From: Ehretia macrophylla
Taxonomy: Eukaryota; Streptophyta; Magnoliopsida; Boraginales; Ehretiaceae
Direction: 5' to 3'
Assembly: GCA_037974665.1 (NCBI GenBank)
Contig: CM075783.1
Coordinates: 44,105,818 to 44,169,817, forward strand
DNA length: 64,000 nt
This document shows, one piece after another, positions 1-9,100 of this stretch. A program made the position numbers and the translations under genes. Each line of letters opens with the position of its first letter. Position 1 is the stretch's first letter. The notes beneath the pieces were generated by a model that was given only the letters and a program-made list of their open reading frames with translations, did no database searches and was not told where the DNA came from.

Positions 1-63
1 GTGCCGTGGGATTTGGTAATATAAATGTGATGGATAAAGCATCTTCGTAAGCCTAATCGGGGC

Positions 64-80
64 AAAAAAAAATTGAAAAG
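64..80 (-). terminator. Oligo-T terminator of 5S copy 1
   Basis: On the minus strand the 5S copy is followed directly by a short T4 run and then a T9 run (A-runs at 76-79 and 64-72 on the plus strand). Runs of four or more T are the normal RNA polymerase III stop signal. The other five copies have equivalent runs of seven or eight A on the plus strand just before their start coordinates. Confidence 0.7.
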
Positions 81-81
81 G

Positions 82-200
82 GAGGTGCAACACGAGGACT
101 TCCCAGGGGCTCACCCATCCTAGTACTACCTTCGTCCAAGCATGCTTAACTTCGGAGTTCTAATGCGATCTAGTGCATTAGTGCTGGTATGATCGCACCC
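82..200 (-). rRNA. 5S rRNA gene copy 1, diverged (subtype A)
   Basis: The minus strand from 200 down to 82 matches the plant 5S rRNA along its whole 119-120 nt length, starting with GGGTGCGATC and ending near GTGTTGCACC. 5S rRNA is a structural RNA of the large ribosomal subunit and is transcribed by RNA polymerase III from an internal promoter. This copy carries changes in the region of all three internal elements: one base in box A (plus-strand GCATGC where most copies have GCACGC), several in the intermediate element (ACCTTCGTCC), and one in box C (GGCTCACCC). The +45 region also differs (ATGCGATCTAG). It shares several unusual bases with copy 4. Expression is doubtful and a pseudogene is likely. 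Confidence 0.82.
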
Positions 201-376
201 GTCATGTTGAGTGCACAAGTCCCTTATGTGTTGACGATTCACAGTCCCAGCCCAAATAGATGGCCCATCCAAAAGGCCCAATGGACATAACGACAACCCA
301 TCCACTTCAACAATGCAGCATCATCAAAAGACGTGATATCGACGCATTGTAGGGCCCACTAATATCCCGCGAGTTA
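201..376 (-). promoter_or_regulatory. 5S upstream flank, copy 1
   Basis: This segment of about 175 bp lies 5' of the minus-strand 5S copy and is found in the window only next to 5S copies. Read on the minus strand, the base just before the gene is C, a GC dinucleotide sits near -14/-13, and an AT-containing stretch (CATAAG) covers about -28 to -23. These resemble the plant 5S upstream elements (TATA-like near -28, GC near -12, C at -1), though the TATA-like element is weak. The same arrangement is kept in most of the other copies. The remainder of the segment holds no recognisable signal. Confidence 0.5.
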
Positions 377-761
377 GGTTGTCGTCCTTTTTGCGGCTCA
401 CGATGTATGATTCAGGATGGAAAAACAGCACAAAATAAGAAAAGTGGCTCGAAACTGATCAAAATGTTCGATTTTGGGTTCTAAAAACTGACGCAGCCGA
501 GTAGGCTTACTGCCCCCGTCGTAGCACTCTCGGAGAGCGTTCCAACGGTTTGCTGTGCACCGCGTAACTCCTTGCGGATCAAAAGTTATGGGCACCGGAG
601 CGACGGAGACCTGGTCACAAGCCCCACACCCTCGGTTTGTAGGCCCAGCCTCTACGTCAAGCGAATTTTTCTTGCCCAATGTGCCGTGGGATTCGACAAA
701 AGAAATGGGATGGATAAAAAATCTTGGCAAGCCTAACCGGGGCAAAAAAAATTTGAAAAGG

Positions 762-880
762 GGTGTGCAACACGAGGACTTCCCAGGGGGTCACCTATCC
801 TAGTACTACTCTCGCCCAAACACGCTTAACTTCGAAGTTCTGATGGGATCCGGTGCATTAGTGCTGGAATGATTGCACCC
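762..880 (-). rRNA. 5S rRNA gene copy 2, diverged (subtype B)
   Basis: Full-length plant 5S match on the minus strand. The intermediate element and the +40 to +50 region look normal (plus-strand ACTCTCGCCC and GATGGGATCCGG). There are single-base changes in box C (CACCTATCC), box A (AAACACGC), next to box A (CGAAG), and near the 5' end of the RNA (GGAATGATTGC). The 3' end shows GTGTGCAAC, a variant shared only with copy 6. A run of eight A at 744-751 gives the downstream T-run. It is one of the better preserved copies, but its several private changes argue against recent homogenisation. Confidence 0.83.
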
Positions 881-1439
881 GCCATGTTGAGTGTACAAAT
901 CCCTTATGTGTCGATGGTTCATAGTCCCAGCCCAGAGAGATGGCCTATTAAAAAGGCCCAATGGGCTTAACGACAACCCATTCGCTTCAACAACGCAGCA
1001 TCCTCGCAAGACATGATATCGACGCGTTGTAGGACCCTCTAATGTCCCTCGAGTTTGGTTGTCATCCTTTTCGATGCTTACAACGTACGATTCGGGATGA
1101 AAAAACACCGCAAAAGAGGAAAAGTGGCCCAAAACTGATAAAAATGTTCAATTTTGGGATCCAAAAATAGGCGCAGCCGTGGAAGCTTATTGGCCCCATC
1201 TTAGAGCTCTTGGAGAGCTTTCCAACGGTATACTCTGCGCAGCATAACTCCTTACAGATCAAAAGTTATGGGCACCAGAGCGACGGAGACCTGGTCACAT
1301 GCCCCACGCCCTCGGTTTGCCGGCCCAGCCTCTACGTGAAGCAAATTTATCTTGCCCAAGGTGCCGTGGGATTCGCTAATTGAAATGGGATGGATAAAGC
1401 ATCTTGCCAAGCCTAACCGGGGGAAAAAAATTGAAAAGG

Positions 1440-1558
1440 GGGGTGCAACACAAGGACTTCCCAAGTGGTCACCCATCCTAGTACTACTCTCACCCAAGCA
1501 CGCTTAACTTTGAAGTTCTTATGGGATCAAGTGCATTAGTGTTGGTATGATCGCACCC
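1440..1558 (-). rRNA. 5S rRNA gene copy 3, diverged (subtype C)
   Basis: Full-length minus-strand 5S match. Box A is intact (plus-strand CAAGCACGCTTAACT). Changes lie in box C (CCAAGTGGTCACCC), the intermediate element (TCTCACCC), the bases after box A (TTTGAAG), and the +45 region (TTATGGGATCAAG). The CAACACAAGG variant near the RNA 3' end and the flanking GGGGGAAAAAAATTG are shared with copy 5. The downstream T-run corresponds to seven A at 1424-1430. This is the last 5S copy before a run of eight short monomers. Confidence 0.82.
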
Positions 1559-1731
1559 ATCATGTTGAGTGCACAAATTCTTTATGTGTTGACGGTTCAC
1601 AGTCCCAGCCCAGAGAGATGGCCCATTCAAAAGGCCCAATGGACTTAATGACAACCCATCCGCTTCAACAACACAGCATCCTCGAAAGACGTGATATCAA
1701 CGCGTTGTAGGGCCCACTAATGTCCCACGAG

Positions 1732-4422
1732 TTTGGTTGTCGATTCGGGATGGAAAAATAACACAAAATAAGAAAAGTGGCCCAAAATTGATGAAAATAT
1801 TTGATTTTCGTCTACGAAAACAGGCGTAGCCAAGCAGGTTTACCACCCCCATCGTTGAGCTCTCGGAGAGCTTTTCAACGGTATTCTGTGCGCCGCGTAA
1901 CTCCTTACGGTTAAAAGTTATGGGCACTGGAATGACGGAGACCGGGTCACATGCCCCACAACCTCGGTTTGCGGTCCCAGCCTCTACGTGAAGCGCAGTT
2001 GTCTTGCCCAAGGTGCCGTGGGATTTGGTAATAGAAATGTGATGTATTAGGTTGTCATCCTTTTCGCGGCTCACGACGTACGATCCGGGACCAAAAAACA
2101 GCGTAAAAGAAGAAAAGTGTCCCGAAACTAATGAAAACATTTGATTTTGGGCTCCGAAAATAGGCGCAGCAGCCCAGGCTTGCTGCCTCTGTTGTAGAGC
2201 TCTCGGAGTACTTTCCAATGGTACCGCGTAACTCCTTACGGATCTAAAGTTATGGGTACCGGAGCGACGGAGACCTGGTCCCAAACCACACGGCCTCTGT
2301 TTGCGGGCCTAGCCTCTACGTGAACCGAAGTTGTCTTACCCAAGGTGTTGTGGGATTTAGTAATTGAAATGTGATGGATTAGGTTGTCGTCCTTTTCGTT
2401 GCTCACGACGTACGATCCGGGACAAAAAAATAGTGCAAAAGAAGAAAAGTGTTCTGAAACTGATGAAAACGTTCAATTTTGGGCTCCGAAAATGGCGCAG
2501 CAGAGCATGATTGGTGCCCCAGTTGTAGAGCTCTCGGAGAGTTTTCCAGCGGTATGCTGTACGCCGCGTAACTCCTCACGGATCAAAAGTTATGGGCACC
2601 GGAGAGACGGAGCCCTGGTACCAAGCCCCACGGCCTCGGTTTGCAGGCCCACCCTCTACGTGAAGCAAAGTTGTCATGCCCAAGGTGCCATGGAATTCAG
2701 TAATAGAAATGTTTTGAATTAGGTTATCGTACTTTTCACGGCTCATGACGTACGATCAGGGATAAAAAAACAGTACAAAAAATAAAAATGTCCCGAAATT
2801 GATGAAAACTTTTGATTTTGGGCTCTGAAAACTAGCACAGCCGAGCAAGCTCACTGCCCACGTCGTAGATCTCTCGGTGAGCTTTCTAACGGTATGCTGT
2901 GTACCATATAATTCCTTACGAATCAAAACTTATGGGCACCGAAACGACGGAGACCTAGTCAGATGCCCCATGCCCTTGGTTTGCGGGCCCATCCTCTACG
3001 CGAAGCGAAGTTGTCTTGCCCAAGATGCCGTTGGATTCGGTAATAGAAATGTGATGGATTAGGTTGTCATCCTTTTCGCGGCTCATGACGTACTATTCGG
3101 GATGGAAAAACAATGCAAAAGAAGAAAAGTGGCCCAAAACTGATGAAAACGTTCGATTTTGGGATCCGAAACCTAGCGCAGCTGAGCAAGCTTATTGGCC
3201 CCATCGTAGAGATCTCGGGGAGCTTTCCAACGGTATGTTCTGCACCGCGTAACTCCTTACGGATCAAAAGGTATGGGCATCAGAGTGACGGAGACTGAGG
3301 CCTAAGCCCTAGGGCCTCGGTTTGCGTGCCCAGCCTCTACGTGAATCAAAGTTGTCTTGCCCAAGTTGCCTTGGGATTCGGTAATAGAAATGTGACGGAT
3401 TAGGTTGTCCTCCTTTTCGCGGCTCACGACGTATGATCCGGGACAGAAAAACAACGCAAAAGAAGAAAAGTGTCCTGAAATTGATGAAAACGGTCTATTT
3501 TGGGCTTCAAAAGCTAGTGCAGCCGACCAAGCTTGCTACCCTCATCGTAGAGCTCTCGAAGAGCTTTCCAACGGTATGATGTGCGCCGCATAACTCCTTA
3601 CGGATCTTAAGTTATGGGCACCGGAGCAACGGAGACCTGGTCCCAAACCACACGCCTTGGTTTGAGGGCCCAGCCTCTACGTGAACCGAAGTTGTCTTAC
3701 CCAAGGTGCTGTGGGATTCTGTAATAGAAATATGATGGATTAGGTTGTCGTCCATTTCGCGGCTCACGACATACGATCAGGGACAGGAAAACCGCGCATA
3801 AGAAGAAAAGTGTCCCGAAAGTGATGAAAACGTTTGATTTTGGGCTACGAAAATAGGCGCAACTGAGCAGGCTTGTTCACCCCATCGTAGAGCTCTCGGA
3901 GGGCTTTCCAACGGTATGCTATGCACCGCGAAACAGCTTACTGATAAAAACTTATGGGCACCGGAGCGACGGAGACCTGGTTCCAAGCCCCACGCCCTCG
4001 GTTTGCGGGCCCAGCCTCTACGTGAAGCAAAGTTGTCTTACCCAAGGTGTCATGGGATTCGGTAATAGAAATGTGATGGATTAGGTTGTAGTCCTTTTCG
4101 AGGCTCACGACGTACGATCCGGGACAAAAAAACAGCGCAAAAAAGAAAAGTATCCTGAAATTGATGAAAACGTTTAATTTTCGACTCTGAAAACAGGCAC
4201 AACCGAGCAGGGTTGCTGCCCCTCGTCGTAGAGCTCTATGAGAGCTTTCCAACGGTATGTTATACGCTGCGTAACTACTTGCGGATCAAAAGTTATGGGC
4301 ACCGGAGTGATGGAGACCTAGTGACAAGCCCCACGACCTCGGTTTGTGGGCCCAGCCTCTACGTCAAGCGAATTTGTCTTGGCCAAGGTGCCGTGGAATT
4401 CGGTAATAGAAATGGGATGGAT
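1732..4422 (-). repeat. Short satellite monomers between the two 5S blocks (8 units)
   Basis: Eight monomers begin near 1732, 2048, 2380, 2720, 3060, 3401, 3741 and 4082, taking the recurrent TAGGTTGTCGTCC as the start. Typical spacing is 340-341 bp. Each equals the core of the long 5S unit with the 5S module missing: GATGGAT at the core end is joined directly to TAGGTTG at the next core start. The first monomer has lost about 28 bp near 1742, and the second about 10 bp near 2224. The strand is given as that of the 5S copies in the same array. Open frames here are accidental. Confidence 0.92.
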
Positions 4423-4467
4423 AAAGCATCTTCACAAGCCTAACCAGGGGAAAAAAAATTGAGAAGG

Positions 4468-4586
4468 GGGGTGCAACACGAGGACTTCCCAAGGGGTCAC
4501 CCATCCTAGTAATACCTTCGCCCAAGCACGCTTAACTTCGGAGTTCTAACGGGATCCAGTGCATTAGTGCTGGTATGATCGCACCG
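4468..4586 (-). rRNA. 5S rRNA gene copy 4, diverged (subtype A)
   Basis: Full-length minus-strand 5S match. Box A is intact. The bases at the intermediate element read TAATACCTTCGCCC on the plus strand, with CCTTCG shared with copy 1. The +45 region reads TCTAACGGGATCCAG, again closest to copy 1. The RNA 5' end has one change (GCACCG on the plus strand in place of GCACCC). The near T-run is broken (GAGAAG), but the distal one is present (eight A at 4451-4458). Confidence 0.83.
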
Positions 4587-5144
4587 GTCATCTTGAGTGC
4601 ACAAATCCCTTATGTGTTGACGGTTCACAGTCCCAACCCATAGAGATAGCCCATTCAAAAGGCCCAATGGACTTAACGACAACCCATCCGCTTCAACAAC
4701 GCAGCATCCTGAAAGACGTGATATTGACGAGTTGTATGGCCCACTAATGTCTCACGAGTAAGGTTGTCGTCCTTTTCGCGGCTCACGACGTACGATTCAG
4801 GATGGAAAAATAGTGTAAAAAAGAAAAAGTGGCCCGAATCTGATGAAAATGTTAGGTTTTGGGCACCGAAAATAGGCGCAGCTGAGCAAGCTTGCTGCCG
4901 CCGTCGTAGAGATCTCCGAGTGCTTTCCAACAGTATGCTGTGCACCGCGTAACTCCTTACGAATCAAAAATGATGGACACCGGAGTGACGGAGACCTGGT
5001 CACAAGCCCCATGCCCTCGGTTTGCCAGCCCAGCCTCTACGTTAAGTGAATTTATCTTGCCCAAGGTGTCGTGGGATTCGCTAATTGAAATGGGATGGAT
5101 AAAGCATCTTGCCAAGCCTAACCGGGGGAAAAAAATTGAAAAAG

Positions 5145-5263
5145 GGGGTGCAACACAAGGCCTTCCCAGGAGGTCACCCATCCTAGTATTTCTCTCGCCC
5201 AAGCACGCTTAACTTCGGAGTTCTTATGGAATCCGGTGCATTAGTGCTGGTATGATCGTACTC
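5145..5263 (-). rRNA. 5S rRNA gene copy 5, diverged (subtype C)
   Basis: Full-length minus-strand 5S match with box A and box C both intact (plus-strand CAAGCACGCTTAACT and CCAGGAGGTCACCCATCC). Changes lie between them (AGTATTTCTCTCG), in the +45 region (TTATGGAATCCGG), at the RNA 5' end (GATCGTACTC), and near the 3' end (CACAAGGCC). It shares CACAAGG, the TTATGG variant and most of its downstream flank with copy 3. The T-run corresponds to seven A at 5129-5135. By its internal promoter elements this is the best candidate for residual transcription. Confidence 0.83.
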
Positions 5264-5823
5264 GTCATATTGAGTGAACAAATCCCTTATGTGTTGACGG
5301 TTCACAGTCCTAGCCCAGAGAGATGGCCCATTCAAAAGGCCCAATGGACTTAACGACAACCCATCCACATCAACAACACAGCATCCTTGAAAGTCGTGAT
5401 ATCGACAGGTTGTAGGGCCCACTAATGTCCCACGAGTTAGCTTGTTGTCCTTTTCGCGACTCACGACGTACGATTCCGGATGAAAAAACAGCGCAAAAGA
5501 AGAAAAGTGACCTGAAACTGATGAAAATGTTTGATTTTGGGGTCTGAAAATAGGCGCAGCCGAGGAGGCTTACTGTACTTGTCGTAGAACTCTCTGAGAG
5601 CTTTTCAACGGTATGTTGTGCGCGGCGTAACTCCTTACGGATCAAAAGTAATGGGCACTATAGCGACGGAGACCTAGTCACTAGGCCCACTCCCTTGGTT
5701 TGTGGGCCCAGCCTTTACGTGAAGCACGGTTGTCTTGCCCAAGGTGCCGTGGGATTCGGTAATAGAAATGTGGTGGATAAACCATTTGGCAAGCCTAACC
5801 GGGGCAAAAAAAATTGAAAAGTG

Positions 5824-5942
5824 GGTGTGCAACACGAGGATTTCTCAGGGGGTCACCCATCCAAGTACTACCCTTGCCTAAGTACGCTTAACTTCGGAGT
5901 TCTGAGGGGATCCAGTGCATTAGTGCTGGTATGATCGCACCC
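5824..5942 (-). rRNA. 5S rRNA gene copy 6, diverged (subtype B)
   Basis: Full-length minus-strand 5S match. Box A has one change (plus-strand AAGTACGC) and the intermediate element is altered (CCCTTGCCT). Box C is complete except for its edges (TCAGG and CATCCAAG). The +45 region reads GAGGGGATCCAG. The GTGTGCAAC variant, the CCCATTCGCT stretch and the CCCTCGAG end of its upstream flank are shared with copy 2. Eight A at 5806-5813 form the T-run. It is the last 5S copy in the window. Confidence 0.82.
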
Positions 5943-6116
5943 GTCATGTGGAGTGCACAAATCCCTTATGTGTTGACGGTTCACAGTCCCTGCCCAGAGA
6001 GATGACCAATTCAAAAGGCCTAATGGATTTAACGACAACCCATTCGCTCCAACAACGCAGCATCCTCGAAAGACGTGATATCGACATATCGTAGGGCCCA
6101 CAAATGTCCCTCGAGT

Positions 6117-9100
6117 TAGGTTGTCATCCTTTTCACGGCTCATGATGTACGATTTGGGATGAAAAAATAGCGCAAAAAAAGAAAAATCGCTCGAAAATGA
6201 TGAAAACATTCAATTTTGGGCTCCAAAAATAGGCGCAGTCGAGCAGGCTTGCCGCCCCCGTCGTAGATGTGCGCCGCGTAACTCCTTACAGATCTAAAGT
6301 TATCGGCACCGGAGCGACGGAGACCTACTCCTAAACCACACACCCTCGTTTTGCGGGCCCAGCCTCTACGTGAACCAAAGTTGTCTTACCCAAGGTGTCG
6401 TGGGATTCGGTAATAGAAATATGATGGATTAGATTGTCGTCCTTTCCGCAGCTCACGACATACGATCCGGGATGGAAAAATAGTGCAAAAGAAGAAAAGT
6501 ATCCTTAAACTGATGCAAACGTTCAATTTTGGGCTCCAAAAATAGGCGCAACCGAGCAGGCTTGCTGCCCCGTCGTAGAGCTCTCAGAGAGCTTTCCAAC
6601 GGTATGCTCTGCGCCGTGTAACTCCTTACGGATCAAAAGTTATGAGCATCGAAGCCACGGAGCCCTGGTCCAAAGCCTCACGGCCTAGGTTTGCGGGCCC
6701 AGCCTCTACGCGAAGCGAAGTTGCCTTGCCTAAGGTGCCGTGGGATTCAGTAATAGAAATGTGATGGACTAGGTTATCGCCCTTTTTGCGGCGCACGACG
6801 TACGATCCGGGACGAAAAACAGTGCAAAGGAAGAAAAGTATCCTAAAACTGATGAAAACGTTCGATTTTGGGCTCTGAAAACTAGCGCAGCTGAGCAAGC
6901 TCTCTGCCCTCGTCGTAGAACTCTCAAAGAGCTTTCGAACAGTATGTTGTGCGCCGCATAGTTCCTTACGAATCAAAAGTTATGGCCACCGAAGCAACGG
7001 AGACCTGGTCCTAAGCCCCACGGCCTCGGTTTGCGGGCCCAGCCTCTAGTGAAGCGAAGTTATCTTGCCCAAGGTGCCATAGGATTCGGTAATAGAAATG
7101 TGATGTAATAGGTTGTCGTCCTTTTCGCAGCTCACGACGTATGATCAGGGACGGAAAAACAGCGCAAAAGAAGAAAAGTATCCAAAAATTGATGAAAACG
7201 TTCAATTTTGTGCTCTGAAAACTTGCGCAGCCGAGCATGCTTGCTGCCCCCATCAAAGAGCTCTCGGAGAACTTTCCAACGGTATGCTGTGCGCCGCGTA
7301 ACTCCTTACGGATCAAAAGTTATGGGCATTGGAATGACGGAGACCTGGTCCCAAGCCCCACGCTCTCGGTTTGCGTGCCCCGCCTCTACGTGAAGCGATG
7401 TTGTCTTGCCCAAGGTATCGTGCGATTCGGTAATAGATAAGTGATAGATTAGCTTGTCATCCTTTTCGCGGCTCACGACATACGATCCGGGAGGAAAAAA
7501 CAGCACAAAAGAAGAACAATATCTGGAAACTGATGAAAACGGTGGATTTTGGGTTTTGAAAACTGGCGCAGCCGACTAGGCATGCTGCCCTCGTAGTAGA
7601 GCTCAAGGAGAGCTTTCCAACGGTATGATGTGCACCGCGTAACTCCTTACGAACCCAAAGTTATGGGCACCGGAGTGATAGAGACCTGGCCCCAAACCAC
7701 ACGGCTTTGGTTTGTGGGCCTAGCCTCTACATGAACCTAAGTTGTCTTGCCCAAGGTACCATGGGATTCGGAAATAGAAATGTGATGGATTAGGTTATCG
7801 TCCTTTTCGCGGGTGACGACATAAGATCCAGGACGAAAAAACAGTGCAAAAGAATAAAAGTGTCCCGAAACTTATGAAAACGTTTGATTTTGTATTCCAA
7901 AAATAGGCGCAATCGAGCAGGGCTGCTGCCCCGATGTAGAGCTCTCGGAAAGCTTTCCAACGGTATGTTGTGCGCCGCGTAACTCCTTACGGATCAAAAG
8001 TTATGGGCACCGGAGCGACGGAGACCTGGTTCCAAGCCCCATGCCCTCGGTTTGCGGGGCCAGCCTCTACGTCAAGCGAAGTTGTCTTGCCCAAGGTGTC
8101 ATGGGATTCAGTAATAAAAATGTGATGGATTAGGTTGTCGTCCTTTTCGCGGCTCACGACGTATGATCCGGGACGGAAAACCAGTGCAAAAGAGAAAAGT
8201 GTCCCAAAACTGATGAAAATGTTCAATTTTGGGCTTCAAAAACTAGCTTAACCGAGTAGGCTTGTTGCCCCCGTCATAGAGCTCTTGGAGAGCTTTTAAA
8301 CGGTATGATGTGGGCCGCGTAACGCCTTACGGATCAAAAGTTATGGGCACCGGAACGATAGAGACCTGGTCCCAAGCCCCACGGCCTCAGTTTACGGGCC
8401 CAGCCTCTATGTGAAGCTAAGTTGTCTTGCCAAAGGTGCCGTGGGATTCAGTAATAGAAATGTGCTGGATTAGATTGTCGTCCTTTTCGTGGCTCACAAC
8501 GTACGATTCGGGATAGAAAAACAGCGCAAAAGAAGCAAGTGTCCCGAAACTGATGAAAACGTTCAATTTTGGGCCCCGAAAACTTGCGCAGCTGAGCAGG
8601 CTTGCTTGCCTCATCGAAGAGCTCATCGAGAGCTTTCCAACGGTATGCTGTGCGCTGCGTAACTCCGTACAGATCAAAAGTTATGGGCATTGGAGTGACA
8701 GAGACCGGGTCCCAAGCCCCACTGCCTCGGTTTGCAGGCCCCGCCTCTGCGTTAAGCGAAGTTTTCTTCCCCAAGTTGCTGTGGGATTCGGTAATAGAAA
8801 TGTGATGGATTAGGTTGTCGTCCTTTTCGCGACTCACGACGTACGATCCGGGAGGAAAAACATCACAAAAGGAGAAAAGTATCCCAAAACTGATGAAAAC
8901 GTTTGATTTTGGGTTTCAAAAACAGCCGCAGCTGAGCAAGTTTGCTACCCTCGTCGTAGAGCTCTAGGAGAGATTTCCAATGGTATGTTGTGCGGCTCAT
9001 AACTCCTTACGGATCAAAAGTTATGGACAACGGAGTGATAGAGACCTGGCCCCAAACCACACGGCTTTGGTTTGTGGGCCTAGCCTCTACATGAACCGAA

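Larger units (their letters stand above)
1..1731 (-). repeat. 5S rDNA-type long tandem units, block 1 (three 5S copies)
   Basis: The tandem units here repeat about every 680 bp (5S copies start at 82, 762 and 1440). Each unit holds a core of about 341 bp, which is the same sequence as the short satellite elsewhere in the window. The core is followed by about 45 bp of A-rich flank, a 119-bp minus-strand 5S copy, and about 173 bp that occurs only beside 5S copies. The core of the first complete unit starts near 377 and ends near 717. The block begins inside a core at the window edge and passes at about 1731 into short monomers without 5S. The copies differ from each other at many sites, so the block does not look like a freshly homogenised working 5S array. 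Confidence 0.88.
4423..6116 (-). repeat. 5S rDNA-type long tandem units, block 2 (three 5S copies)
   Basis: This is a second set of 5S modules, with 5S copies starting at 4468, 5145 and 5824 (spacing 677 and 679). The cores between them are 4759-5100 and 5438-5778. The 45-bp downstream flank and the 173-bp upstream flank have the same layout as in block 1. The block ends at about 6116, where the last upstream flank (ending TCGAG) joins a core that begins the long short-monomer array. Each module resembles one particular module of block 1 more than its own neighbours. Confidence 0.88.

Noticed and set aside
82-200. 5S module as a Cassandra-like or SINE-type 5S-derived mobile element
   Set aside because: The module recurs at a fixed 680-bp period, has no LTRs, poly-A tail or target duplications, and keeps 5S upstream and downstream signals on both sides. 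This fits tandem 5S rDNA better.
398-6343. Open frames across the 5S copies and their flanks
   Set aside because: They overlap structural RNA copies and spacer on one or both strands. No protein family is recognisable.
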